Assembly (NCBI GenBank): GCA_003164595.1
Contig: PLTT01000002.1
Location: 1-64,000 of the forward strand
DNA: 64,000 nt
Origin: Candidatus Saccharimonadota bacterium
GTDB lineage: Bacteria > Patescibacteriota > Saccharimonadia > Saccharimonadales > UBA4665
Reading direction: 5' to 3'
The notes under the pieces were generated by a model that was not told where the DNA came from, searched no databases, and was given only the letters and a program-made list of their open reading frames with translations. Position numbers and translations under genes: made by a program. Position 1 is the first letter of the stretch; the number at the start of each line of letters is the position of its first letter. Below are positions 40,117-49,600 of this stretch, one piece after another.

Positions 40117-41343
40117 CTAATGTATGAAGTAGAATCCGGCATCTGGCCTTTGCATACTGAAGAAATGCCCATACCAATCATCATTCATACTTATGGTGTC
40201 TATATATCCCGCTGGCACGACTTGCCCATCATATGTTTCTCCGGGTGAGGCTATGACTATCATAACGTGGCCATAGGTTCCTGCAGGGTCTACTGCTATA
40301 GAACCGTCTGTGGGGGTCTGGTCCACGGGTCGATTGGCTGTATACCACCATTGATTAGCGTTACCTGTGACTGTGAAATCACTATGCCCCTCAACTGTTG
40401 TGAAATACCAATAAGCAAAAGATGTACACTCACGATTAGGAAAATCGCCCGAGGTAGTTAAACTGTCTTGCGAGGCATCACACCAGCTCATAGGGTATCC
40501 TCCGTTTGGTGCGCCTGAAGTCGGCCCGCTATAATACAGAGACCCACCAACTGGGTAGTTAGGCGTAGCACAGTTTCCTCCAACTCCTCCACTTGCTGGA
40601 GGGGCAATTACGCTCGAACCACGCTCGTTGATTGCAGCCTGCTGTGCTTCAAGTGCAGAAATTTGACTCTTGTTGTTAGCTATCTGTTGATTATAGTTAC
40701 CTTGTTGTTGCTGGTTATATGTGAGTAATGAAGCTTGTTGGGCTTCGGCAGTTGCTAGTTGACCCTGCTGAGCTTGTTGGGTATTTAATAATTGGCTAAC
40801 TTGGGTCTCTTGAGTTTGTTGCTGAGCCTCAAGCACGTTGATCTGAGTCAGGGTACTCTGAATCTTGTTCTGTACAGCATTTCGATATGTTTCGGCGTTA
40901 ACAAAATCACTTATATTATTACTACTAGCGAGTTGTTCAAGTGTTGTCATTTGGCCGTTTACATATATAGCCTTTATGTCAGAGCCCAGCACTTGTTTTT
41001 GCTGAGCGATTTGGGCAATATCTGACTGAATCTCCTGCTGTAGTTGAGCCTGTTGAGCCTGGCTGGCAGCTATAGCCCCTTCAATGGCGCTGATCTGGGT
41101 CTGGAGAGTACTAATAGCGTCCTGATAACTAGAAGCCTGTAATTGTAGCGAATTAATAGTTGACTGCACATTAGCATTCGTAGCGCTTAAACTGTTTATC
41201 TGATCCTGAATGGAGCTTGCCCTAACGATCGGCGTCGCAATCAGCGCGCAAATAACCAGAAGACTCGCAAAAAATCGAATAGGTGTTTTTATTAAATTCC
41301 TAGCCGCGTAATTAACTTTGAAAACCGTCATTCTTTTCTTCAT
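40117..41343 (-). CDS. Coiled-coil CHAP peptidoglycan hydrolase (PcsB-like)
   Basis: 408 residues from ATG 41343. A signal peptide (~18-40, FFASLLVICALIATPIVRA) is followed by a long Gln/Ala-rich coiled coil (~45-235), a flexible linker and a CHAP domain. The catalytic Cys is in NRECTSFAYW (~304), and the His is in TYGHVMIVI (~358). In Streptococcus PcsB is activated by FtsEX, and here ftsX and ftsE lie just upstream on the same strand. The protein should split septal wall under FtsEX control. The chosen ATG has the A-rich leader (AAAAAAACAAAA) and no SD. Confidence 0.92.
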   Translation of the reverse strand: MKKRMTVFKVNYAARNLIKTPIRFFASLLVICALIATPIVRASSIQDQINSLSATNANVQSTINSLQLQASSYQDAISTLQTQISAIEGAIAASQAQQAQLQQEIQSDIAQIAQQKQVLGSDIKAIYVNGQMTTLEQLASSNNISDFVNAETYRNAVQNKIQSTLTQINVLEAQQQTQETQVSQLLNTQQAQQGQLATAEAQQASLLTYNQQQQGNYNQQIANNKSQISALEAQQAAINERGSSVIAPPASGGVGGNCATPNYPVGGSLYYSGPTSGAPNGGYPMSWCDASQDSLTTSGDFPNRECTSFAYWYFTTVEGHSDFTVTGNANQWWYTANRPVDQTPTDGSIAVDPAGTYGHVMIVIASPGETYDGQVVPAGYIDTISMNDDWYGHFFSMQRPDAGFYFIH

Positions 41344-41442
41344 TTTTGTTTTTTTAGATTGTAGATATATCATACCACACCCTCGCTAGTACTTATATAG
41401 ATTTTGATGAATTTAGAGATGTTAGTTTGAGGTTCGTTATTT

Positions 41443-42393
41443 TTATCTAGCTGTCTTGAATTTGAGATAACGTCTGGTAGCAATTACAGAAGATACAGCT
41501 CCTATTACAATACCGATTATTAGCTGTAATGTCAAAAGTATCCAGAAGTGTTTTGAGAAGTATGTGTGTGCGTAATTTATATTTAGAAGCCCTAGACTAC
41601 TAGCCTCCAAAGCCGAGGAAGAACCGACGAACACAGCATCCATTATCACCGACGCAATAACCGCTGCAAAAATACCATAACACATGCTTTCGACAACAAA
41701 CGGACCACGAATATACCATGTCCGGGCGCCCAGAAGTCTCATAGTGCGAATCTCATCACGTCTGTTAAATATGGCCATTCTTATGGTGTTAAATATTATG
41801 AGAACAGAGACCGCAGCGAAGACAATTATTGCGATGATCCCCGCTTCTCGAATAATGCTGGTTGCGTGGGCGATTTTATCAATCGCTATCTTTTGATCAC
41901 CGCCGTAGGAATTACCATACTGCGGATCTTCGAGAGCGGCAATCTGTTTTTGATTTAGAAAGTTCTCAATGCTTTGAATCTTAGTACTATCGACGGGCTT
42001 GATCTCAACACTAGCTGGCAGTGGATTATTCGTCTCAGTTATTTCTTGCTGCAACTCGGGACTATTTGGTTGTTCTGCCTTATAAATAGCGAGGGCTTGA
42101 GATTTTGATATATAACTAACACTCTTAACATTCGGCAACACCCGTAATGAGGACATCAAAGTATCTACCTGCCGGGTTGTGACTGAGTCGTTCAGCCATA
42201 CCGAAATACTTATCTCGTTATTAATCTGCGCTATAGTATTTTGAAAAGTTGCATTGGCCAACACCGAAAAGAGAATAATTGTCAGAGTTATTACCATGAC
42301 AGCAATAGCTGCAGCCGACAAAGAAATATTTCGAAACAGGTTTACTAGACCAGTCTTAATTATGCGTGATAATGATAGAAAACGATGACTCAT
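41443..42393 (-). CDS. ftsX: Cell division protein FtsX
   Basis: 316 residues. One N-terminal membrane helix (~22-44), an extracytoplasmic domain (~45-185) and three more helices at the end (~186-310) give the standard four-helix FtsX. The outer domain contacts the PcsB-like hydrolase. The start overlaps the ftsE stop by four bases (ATGA), so the transporter-like complex is co-translated. Confidence 0.93.
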   Translation of the reverse strand: MSHRFLSLSRIIKTGLVNLFRNISLSAAAIAVMVITLTIILFSVLANATFQNTIAQINNEISISVWLNDSVTTRQVDTLMSSLRVLPNVKSVSYISKSQALAIYKAEQPNSPELQQEITETNNPLPASVEIKPVDSTKIQSIENFLNQKQIAALEDPQYGNSYGGDQKIAIDKIAHATSIIREAGIIAIIVFAAVSVLIIFNTIRMAIFNRRDEIRTMRLLGARTWYIRGPFVVESMCYGIFAAVIASVIMDAVFVGSSSALEASSLGLLNINYAHTYFSKHFWILLTLQLIIGIVIGAVSSVIATRRYLKFKTAR

Positions 42394-43073
42394 GATTTAT
42401 ACTCCGCATTTGCTCGGTCACTGACAATTTTGCCATTTTTTATTGTAACAACCCGTCTTTTTAATCTATTAACTATATCTTGGTTATGCGTCGTTAATAG
42501 TACTGTTGTGCCATAACGATTAATTTTCTCCAGTACTTTTATAACATCCCAGGCATGTTTTGGGTCTAGATTACCCGTTGGCTCATCAGCAATCAATATT
42601 TTGGGCTGTCTGGCAATCGCTCGAGCAATTGCGACCCGTTGTCTTTCACCGCCAGAAAGCTCTTGGGGCATACTTTTTTCCCTGCCACTAAGATTAACAA
42701 TGTCTAACACTCTGGGCACAGTACGTTGAATCTCTTTTTTACCCATGCCAACTATTTCAAGCGCAAATGCCACATTTTCATAAACAGTCCGATTTGGTAA
42801 GAGTTTAAAATCCTGGAAAACCACACCGATCTTGCGTCTTAACATCGGTATATCCCGATCTTTCAACTTGTCGTAATCGATCCCGCCGACAATTATTTTA
42901 CCGCTTGTTTGTCTCTCTTCTCTGGTTAGCAGTCGTAGCAGGGTTGTTTTGCCCGCTCCGCTTTGACCGATAACAATGACAAATTCCTTGGGCTCAATGT
43001 GTAGATTAATGCGCTCGAGAGCCACACCCTGACTACCCTTATATGTTTTTGTTACCCTATCTAGCAAAATCAT
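42390..43073 (-). CDS. ftsE: Cell division ATP-binding protein FtsE
   Basis: ABC-type ATPase, 227 residues from ATG 43073. Walker [11 protein letters not shown], the Q-loop QDFKLL, the signature [14 protein letters not shown] and Walker [13 protein letters not shown] are all present. ATP hydrolysis drives the FtsX conformational change that activates the wall hydrolase. The frame continues to 43103, but a perfect TATAAT exactly seven bases before ATG 43073 sets the start and predicts a leaderless mRNA. Confidence 0.95.
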   Translation of the reverse strand: MILLDRVTKTYKGSQGVALERINLHIEPKEFVIVIGQSGAGKTTLLRLLTREERQTSGKIIVGGIDYDKLKDRDIPMLRRKIGVVFQDFKLLPNRTVYENVAFALEIVGMGKKEIQRTVPRVLDIVNLSGREKSMPQELSGGERQRVAIARAIARQPKILIADEPTGNLDPKHAWDVIKVLEKINRYGTTVLLTTHNQDIVNRLKRRVVTIKNGKIVSDRANAEYKS

Positions 43074-43080
43074 TAGTACT

Positions 43081-43086
43081 ATTATA
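43081..43086 (-). promoter_or_regulatory. -10 box of ftsE operon, leaderless
   Basis: Minus-strand TATAAT at 43086-43081, with TGA before it as an extended -10, exactly seven bases before ATG 43073. Confidence 0.65.
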
Positions 43087-43182
43087 TCAAAATCGCTCAA
43101 CATTCTCTATGACCCTCCCAGCGACCCAGTAGTCCTACCCCTAACTGTGGCATTTCAGCAATATAGCTTCTATACTAAATAT

Positions 43183-44058
43183 ATGGCACTTAGCGAGCTC
43201 CAAAAACGCATAAACTCTGAACTGCGCCAAGCAGGTGTAACTTCATATGGACAACATAAACTTGTTACCCGAAGTCTCCCAAACATAATACGAGATGATG
43301 AGAATATCCACGGCGTTGTATATGGTTGGTCAAAAAATGGCTTTGCCATGCTCGTGGCCACTAACAACCGTATTATCTACCTCTTGAGAGGCTTATTAAC
43401 ATCTTCAGTTGACGAGCTGGGCTATGACGTAGTGAGCGGTATACGTACCAAAAGCCAGGGCGTTATAACAGTGCTCGTGCTTCATACCCGCATTGGTGAC
43501 TATAGACTCACTAACATTAATAATAATTGCGCCAGGATATTCATTGCCTATGTGGAGACCCGTTTTGAACACCTTGAGGAGAATGAGGAAAATATAGACC
43601 AATCACCGCCTTTGCAGATTCAACAAACTCCAAAGGCTCCAGTGTCAGTAACGCCAGAAGCTAGAGAGTTTCTTATTGAACACGATCTGGCCGTCCTATC
43701 AACCAAGAATCAGGCTGGAGACATTTGGGGGGCTGTGGTTTACTATCTAGTTAACGATCAAAACGAGTTCTTCATTCTAACAAAGTCCGAGACTAGAAAA
43801 GCCCACAACATGCTAAGTGATCAACACGTTAGTTTAACTATTTACGACCAGAAGACAGTCCAAACCCTTCAGCTCCAAGGGATAACTGAAATTGAGACAA
43901 GCAAACCAAAGAAAGAATATGTTTATGAAAAAATAACCCAGGCCCGAATGTTTGGCCAAGCTCCTATAAACTCACCTGTAACTAAAATACATGATGGTAG
44001 TTATGTCGTTTTTCATATAATTCCAACAAATCTGGCTTTCCATGATTATAAAATCTAG
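43183..44058 (+). CDS. Fusion of a PH-like domain and a PNPOx-like flavin barrel
   Basis: 291 residues from ATG 43183 (TATACT box six bases upstream). Residues ~1-130 resemble a bacterial PH-like (YokE/bPH) domain: VVYGWSKNGFAMLVATNNRIIYLLRG, then ITVLVLHTRIGDYRLTNI. A Glu/Gln/Pro linker (~132-155) follows. Residues ~158-291 look like the pyridoxamine-5'-phosphate-oxidase-like split barrel (LAVLSTKNQAGDIWGAVVYYL, FILTKSETRKAHNM, then VSLTIYD). Flavin, heme or F420 use cannot be told. Stands alone, divergent from ftsE. Confidence 0.7.
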   Translation: MALSELQKRINSELRQAGVTSYGQHKLVTRSLPNIIRDDENIHGVVYGWSKNGFAMLVATNNRIIYLLRGLLTSSVDELGYDVVSGIRTKSQGVITVLVLHTRIGDYRLTNINNNCARIFIAYVETRFEHLEENEENIDQSPPLQIQQTPKAPVSVTPEAREFLIEHDLAVLSTKNQAGDIWGAVVYYLVNDQNEFFILTKSETRKAHNMLSDQHVSLTIYDQKTVQTLQLQGITEIETSKPKKEYVYEKITQARMFGQAPINSPVTKIHDGSYVVFHIIPTNLAFHDYKI

Positions 44059-44077
44059 GATTCCACGACTTTAAATA

Positions 44078-45166
44078 TTAGTTATATTTCGAATTAAGAT
44101 CTAGGTATGCACTTATAAACTCATCCAGCCCACCATTCAGCACGGCTTCGGGGTCATTTGATTCATGCTTGGTACGAAGATCTTTGACCTGTTTATAGGG
44201 GTGAAGCACATAACTGCGAATTTGGTTGCCCCACTCAGCTGACTGATTAGGCCCTTTTAGTTCAGATATCTTTTCTCGATGCTGGTCAATCTGAAGCTGG
44301 ATTAAGCGTGAACGTAATATTGTCATTGCCGTTTCCCTGTTTTGAAGTTGCGAGCGTTCATTTTGTATAGCTACGGCCATGCCAGTAGGAATATGGGTGA
44401 TTCGTACCGCAGAGTCAGTAGTATTAACACTTTGGCCGCCGTGACCACCGCTTCGATAAACGTCAATCCGTAAATCTTTATCATCTATGTCTAGCTCTTC
44501 AGGACTGTCAACCTTAGGGAGTACGTCTACTTTAGCGAAACTAGTCTCGCGCGAACCTGCCGAATTAAAAGGGCTTAGTCGAACAAGCCTATGAACCCCG
44601 TGTTCACTCTTAAGTTTACCGTAAGCAAAGGGACCACTGACCTCAAAAGTAACATTTTTTAGTCCAGCCTCATCACCAGGGGCCTCATCAATAGTCTTAA
44701 TGTTAAAATCATTTTTTTCAGCCCAGCGTACGTACATTCTGAACAACATTTGTGTCCAGTCTTGGGCATCTGTCCCTCCTGCCCCAGCATATATACTTAA
44801 TATGGCATCGTGGTCATCATAAGGACCATTCAGCTTTAGATCCTCTTTTAACAGATTGTATAGTGAACTTGCCTCGTCTATCTGTTTTACGAGGTCACCG
44901 GACAACGCCTCATCGTTCATGCTACTCAGTTCGAGAATATCATTAAGACTTACTTCGAGCTTCTGCCATGGTTCAATTTGTTTGGCCAGTTTAGCCTGTT
45001 GCTTTAGCTTTTCCTGAGCTAGAAGATTATCCTTCCAAAAGTCTGATTTTAATGTCTCATCATCGATTTTTGTTTTTTGCTCAATCAGGCCATCAAGATC
45101 TATGATCTTAATCGATTTTAATACTTCCTTTTGTAGATCGTGCGCTTTTTTATTGATATCATCCAT
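44078..45166 (-). CDS. prfB: Peptide chain release factor 2
   Basis: Recognises UGA and UAA. 362 residues with the RF2 SPF tripeptide in VRLSPFNSAG (~200) and the catalytic GGQ in GGHGGQSVNTT (~243). No in-frame UGA or programmed +1 shift is needed in the N-terminal part, so the usual autoregulatory frameshift is missing. Its presence means UGA is a stop in this organism. Convergent with the PH-PNPOx gene. Confidence 0.96.
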   Translation of the reverse strand: MDDINKKAHDLQKEVLKSIKIIDLDGLIEQKTKIDDETLKSDFWKDNLLAQEKLKQQAKLAKQIEPWQKLEVSLNDILELSSMNDEALSGDLVKQIDEASSLYNLLKEDLKLNGPYDDHDAILSIYAGAGGTDAQDWTQMLFRMYVRWAEKNDFNIKTIDEAPGDEAGLKNVTFEVSGPFAYGKLKSEHGVHRLVRLSPFNSAGSRETSFAKVDVLPKVDSPEELDIDDKDLRIDVYRSGGHGGQSVNTTDSAVRITHIPTGMAVAIQNERSQLQNRETAMTILRSRLIQLQIDQHREKISELKGPNQSAEWGNQIRSYVLHPYKQVKDLRTKHESNDPEAVLNGGLDEFISAYLDLNSKYN

Positions 45167-45176
45167 GATCGCCTAT

Positions 45177-46493
45177 CTACTTCGCCGTTATTTTGGTAAT
45201 GTCATTATCCCAAAGCGGAAGAATACGTTCCTGTAGCTCTCTCACAAAATCTATACCACAATTGCCAAGTACTCCGAAGCCCCAAACTCGATCCTCGAAC
45301 ATCGACTGAGCAACCTCAACCATGGCCTGCCTGGTAACTGCTTTGATCCTTTGTGGAATTTGATAATAATCTTCTATCACGTCGTCAAAGAAATATCGAC
45401 CGGCGTAGCCACTCGTTACGCCCCCAACCGTCTGGGCTCCTCTTTGAAACCTACCTAATGCATAGGCCTTGGCTGCTTCTATATCTTTATCTGCCAATTT
45501 ACCTGCAAAGACCTTATAAAGTTCATCTACAATAATATCAAATAGCGCTGAAGCATTTGAAGGCATAACTTGAGCTCCAAATGACCAATTACTTGCTTCA
45601 CGAAGCTGACTATAGCCAGAATTCATCCCATACACCAATCCCCTTTCTCGGGCAGTTCCGAGAATTTTTGAATATAGCGTTTCTGTCAGCATAATGTTGA
45701 GCAAATCAAGGGCATCCGTTTCGCTATCATTCATTTTATGGCGCCTGAAAGTATCAATGTAAAAATACAGGTTGTCGACGCTGCGATTCCGGATATATAG
45801 TGGCTCAGGCATGGCATGCGGTTGTTCATTGGGCAGAATTCGTCGACCTCTGCCCTGGGGTAAATCGATGTCTTGTAAATATTTTTCTATTAATTCAAGG
45901 CGCCCGGGCGTAAGATTACCGCCAATAATAAAACGCATATTGCTAGTTGTGTGAGTTCGACGGTAGTGAGCCTTAACGTCTTCAAGCTCGACGTTACGCA
46001 TTAATTTAAGACGTTCCTTATCTGTTCTAGCCTCTAGTCCATAATATTCTCGAAGAGCCAAATTGAGGTGTCGGAATTGACTATTTGACCTGGTATTCAA
46101 TTCTTCCCGCACGTTACCAAACTCGGCTTTAAATTCTTCTTCTAAGAATAGTGGTTTGGTGACAGCAACTAGCAGTAGACTTAAAATTCTTTCCCACTCA
46201 AAGTCAGCACATTCGGCTTCATAAATTATGTCATAAACATCAGTAGACGCATTGTTATATGCGCCATTTTTTTCAAACTCTGCCTGAAAATCGCGCCCTT
46301 TGGAAATTAGTTTATTACCACCTACTAGAAGTATGTGTTCCAACAGATGAGGAGTTTCCCATTTAGTCGGGTCAACTAAATATTCCCCAGCACGAAAATT
46401 AATATCGAAGGTCATCACGCTAGCCTCCGGAACATGAACGAGTAGCCCCTTGGCGCCATTAGATAATGCTATCTCCGTAACAGTGTGCTTCAT
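45177..46493 (-). CDS. M16 family zinc metallopeptidase
   Basis: 438 residues, two half-domains of a pitrilysin-type protease. The inverted zinc motif HLLEH is at residues 49-53, and the distal Glu ligand is in EFGNVREEL. The second half (~190-420) is the inactive partner domain with the R/Y pair (ERGLVYGMNSGYSQ). Cytosolic processing or degradation of peptides is likely. It lies ten bases after prfB's neighbour on the same strand and next to secA, so a role in protein export is conceivable. Confidence 0.9.
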   Translation of the reverse strand: MKHTVTEIALSNGAKGLLVHVPEASVMTFDINFRAGEYLVDPTKWETPHLLEHILLVGGNKLISKGRDFQAEFEKNGAYNNASTDVYDIIYEAECADFEWERILSLLLVAVTKPLFLEEEFKAEFGNVREELNTRSNSQFRHLNLALREYYGLEARTDKERLKLMRNVELEDVKAHYRRTHTTSNMRFIIGGNLTPGRLELIEKYLQDIDLPQGRGRRILPNEQPHAMPEPLYIRNRSVDNLYFYIDTFRRHKMNDSETDALDLLNIMLTETLYSKILGTARERGLVYGMNSGYSQLREASNWSFGAQVMPSNASALFDIIVDELYKVFAGKLADKDIEAAKAYALGRFQRGAQTVGGVTSGYAGRYFFDDVIEDYYQIPQRIKAVTRQAMVEVAQSMFEDRVWGFGVLGNCGIDFVRELQERILPLWDNDITKITAK

Positions 46494-46525
46494 CTAGGCT
46501 ATTCTTTGGTTCTTCACTACCATAT

Positions 46526-49147
46526 TTACTTACGCTTACGAGCTTTTGCTTTGCGCTGTCTCTCGGCTTTGTGCGCTTTCTTCCGACTGTTTTCCTTCTT
46601 TTTGGCTATGATCGCGGCCGAACTATCTGAAACTGAGGTGGACTTTTTAAAGTCCGATTCTTCAAATTCTTCTTGGTTATCAACTATTTGACCGGCGTTA
46701 CTAACCGACTGCCTAGCGGCGATAGTTAATTCAGTCTCGATTGGTCGCTGCAAATCTGTTTCAGTCGAAGGTTCAGCATGCAATAGTACTCGAACAATGT
46801 CATGCCTGAGTGTAGACTGCATCTCTTCAAACAGCATTTGTCCTTGACGACGATATTCCACTAACGGATCTCGCTGGCCAACACTCATCCAGTGAATGCC
46901 GTTCCGTAAATGATCCATATTCTCCAGGTGCTGCATCCATAAATTGTCGAGCACTTGCAGGTATACGTCTCTCTCAACTTTCCTCATTACCTCTGCGTCA
47001 AAGGCTAATTCTCTGGTCTCGTACAATTCTCTGGCTTCTGTTAATAGTACGTCTTTAAACTTATCGGCACTGCTATCAAGCAACCGGTCAATGGTCGCCT
47101 CGTCAAACGGGAAGATATCTCGAAGTATATCCTCAAAATCACTATCCGCAACCAGTGAAGATCCTGCCAAAGCACCAACTTCTTCATCAATAAATATCTG
47201 GATGCGCTTACTGACATCAATCGCTTCCAAAATTTCACGACGCATAATATATGTTGCCTTACGGTGTCGATTCATCACATTGTCATACTGGACAACGTTC
47301 TTGCGTTGATCAAAATGGAAACCTTCAACTTTTTTCTGGGCGCCTTCTAGGCTTTTAGATATCAACCTATTCTCGATTGGCGTATCATCATCAACTTTCA
47401 GCTTCTCCATTAGCCCCGCAATTCTCTCGCCGCCGAAAATGCGCATCAGGTCATCTTCGGTACTAACAAAGAATTGCGTTACACCAGGGTCACCCTGTCT
47501 TCCTGCACGGCCACGGAGCTGATTATCGATTCGGCGTGATTCATGGCGCTCACTTCCAAGTACAAATAACCCACCAAGATCAGTAATTCCTTTACCAAGC
47601 ACAATATCAGTACCACGACCGGCAATATTAGTCGCCAGTGTCACAGCGCCCTTGTTACCAGCTTCAGCGACAATTTTCGCCTCGCGCTCATTGTTCTTTG
47701 CGTTGAGCACCTGGTGCGGTATGCCGGACTTAGTTAACAAATGACTTAGAACCTCATTTTTCTCAATTGACACTGTTCCTATTAGAACTGGCTGACCTTT
47801 GGTGTGAAGCATTTTAACTTCCTGAATTATGGCTTTGAACTTACCCATTTCGGTTTTATAAATTCGGTCAGGGCGATCCATTCTAACAATGTGTCGATTC
47901 GAAGGTATTTCAACGACATCCAGTTTATATATCTGGTGAAACTCTTCGGCTTCTGTTAGCGCAGTTCCAGTCATGCCGCCTAACTTGTCATAAAGTCGGA
48001 AGTAATTCTGGAATGAAATGGTTGCCAGCGTCATGGACTCCTGCTGTACTTCTACGCCCTCTTTAGCCTCTATTGCCTGGTGCAATCCCTCGTTGTATCT
48101 ACGTCCAGCCAACAAACGGCCAGTAAATTCATCGACTATTACTATTTCACCATCCTTGGTTACTACATAATCCTTGTCCTTTTTGAAAAGCGTCTGAGCT
48201 CTCAAGGCTTGTTCCAAGTGATAAATGTTCCTAATATTCTGAGTATCATATAAGTTATCTAAATCGAGTATCTTCTCAATTTTTTCAACGCCGGAATCTG
48301 TTAAAATGACTGTTTTTCGTTTCTCGTCAGTCTCATAGTCAGCCGCAACAAGCTGCCTAACTATTTTTGAAAATTGGGCATATGCATTGCCGGTGCTAAC
48401 AGAAGGCGCAGATATAATTAACGGCGTACGGGCTTCATCAATTAATATTGAATCGACTTCATCCACGATGGCATAGTGCAACTTCCGCTGGCGTAGTTGA
48501 TCGATTTCTCTAACCATGTTGTCACGTAAGTAATCAAAACCAAATTCATTGTTAGTTCCATAAGTAATGTCAGCAGCATACGCTTCTTGTCTAGTACACG
48601 GTTTAAGGTGTTGGAAACGTTCATCATCGTGCTTGGTGTTTACGAATTCGTAGTCATAGAGAAATGACTGTTCGGCAATAATTACTCCGACACTCAAACC
48701 CATGAATGCATAAATCTGGCCCATCCAACCGCCATCACGTTGTGCCAAATATTCGTTAACCGTAACTACGTGAACACCTTTGCCTGTTAAGGCATTTAAA
48801 TACACCGGAAGAGTTGCTACAAGAGTTTTTCCTTCACCGGTCTTCATTTCCGCAACATTACCCTCGTGAAGAACCATGCCACCAATAAGCTGAACATCAA
48901 AATGCCTTTGCCCCAATGTCCGCGTAGCAGATTCTCGAACAACCGCAAAAGCATCAGGTAGAATTTGATCTACTGATTCCTTGACTAATCTTTCCTTCAA
49001 AACCGTCGTTTGCTCCTGCAGCTGACTATCTGTCATCTCCTGATATTTCGACGCCAAGGCATTAACGTCCTTAACCCGTTTACGGAGCCGTTTTATGGTT
49101 TTGGCTTGGGGATCACCTAATAATTTCTTGAAATTGATTTTTGCCAC
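46526..49147 (-). CDS. secA: Protein translocase ATPase SecA
   Basis: Drives preproteins through SecYEG. 873 residues with NBD1 Walker A MKTGEGKT (~103), DEVDSILIDEARTPL, NBD2 with IAGRGTDIVLG, and the helical scaffold/wing domains. The C-terminus is a Lys/Arg-rich tail with no zinc-binding cysteines, so the usual SecB/lipid-binding finger is absent. Full-length and intact. Confidence 0.98.
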   Translation of the reverse strand: MAKINFKKLLGDPQAKTIKRLRKRVKDVNALASKYQEMTDSQLQEQTTVLKERLVKESVDQILPDAFAVVRESATRTLGQRHFDVQLIGGMVLHEGNVAEMKTGEGKTLVATLPVYLNALTGKGVHVVTVNEYLAQRDGGWMGQIYAFMGLSVGVIIAEQSFLYDYEFVNTKHDDERFQHLKPCTRQEAYAADITYGTNNEFGFDYLRDNMVREIDQLRQRKLHYAIVDEVDSILIDEARTPLIISAPSVSTGNAYAQFSKIVRQLVAADYETDEKRKTVILTDSGVEKIEKILDLDNLYDTQNIRNIYHLEQALRAQTLFKKDKDYVVTKDGEIVIVDEFTGRLLAGRRYNEGLHQAIEAKEGVEVQQESMTLATISFQNYFRLYDKLGGMTGTALTEAEEFHQIYKLDVVEIPSNRHIVRMDRPDRIYKTEMGKFKAIIQEVKMLHTKGQPVLIGTVSIEKNEVLSHLLTKSGIPHQVLNAKNNEREAKIVAEAGNKGAVTLATNIAGRGTDIVLGKGITDLGGLFVLGSERHESRRIDNQLRGRAGRQGDPGVTQFFVSTEDDLMRIFGGERIAGLMEKLKVDDDTPIENRLISKSLEGAQKKVEGFHFDQRKNVVQYDNVMNRHRKATYIMRREILEAIDVSKRIQIFIDEEVGALAGSSLVADSDFEDILRDIFPFDEATIDRLLDSSADKFKDVLLTEARELYETRELAFDAEVMRKVERDVYLQVLDNLWMQHLENMDHLRNGIHWMSVGQRDPLVEYRRQGQMLFEEMQSTLRHDIVRVLLHAEPSTETDLQRPIETELTIAARQSVSNAGQIVDNQEEFEESDFKKSTSVSDSSAAIIAKKKENSRKKAHKAERQRKAKARKRK

Positions 49148-49231
49148 TGGCCTATAAACTCCCTTTGAGTCTTGACTTTATTTGTTACCATTATACCCGC
49201 TTTTGGCTGAAATTTGAACTGTTTTCGTTGT

Positions 49232-49588
49232 TCAATCTTTGTGAAAGCGAGCAAAAACTCGGCGATGAAATTTTGGATTGGTGTGTAAGTCCTTGTACTT
49301 CCTAAGTTGATACTTCAACTTAGTCTCAACGATATCTATAGCCGCATACATATTCAGGGCTGATTCGCTTGAAGTTATGGTCTCATGAGGCAATCGCAAT
49401 ATCACCTCACATAGTGAATGCTTTTTATCCTTGGTATTACTATCTTTAAGTTTAACTTCAACATGTAAACTATCGCGTATGCCCCTTGAAACAAAACGAT
49501 CTAAGCCACCGACTTTCTTGCGCGCGTATTTCTCGATATCTTTATCGGTCGGCGTGTGCAAATTAGCAATTTCTAGACGTTCTATCAT
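49232..49588 (-). CDS. hpf: Ribosome hibernation promoting factor, short form
   Basis: 118 residues of HPF/YfiA fold. LEIANLHTPTDKDIEKYARKKVGGLDRFV is the typical beta-alpha start, and EVKLKDSNTKDKKHSLCEVILRLP follows. The long C-terminal dimerisation domain of Gram-positive HPF is absent, so it is a short HPF/YfiA type that inactivates 70S ribosomes. It is 12 bases from serS. Confidence 0.9.
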   Translation of the reverse strand: MIERLEIANLHTPTDKDIEKYARKKVGGLDRFVSRGIRDSLHVEVKLKDSNTKDKKHSLCEVILRLPHETITSSESALNMYAAIDIVETKLKYQLRKYKDLHTNPKFHRRVFARFHKD

Positions 49589-49600
49589 GCTACCTCCTAT

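Noticed and set aside
44078-45166. UGA recoding or programmed frameshift in prfB
   Set aside because: The prfB frame is continuous without an internal UGA, RF2 itself is present, and genes such as mraZ, the 30711 regulator and the 60011 kinase end in TGA.
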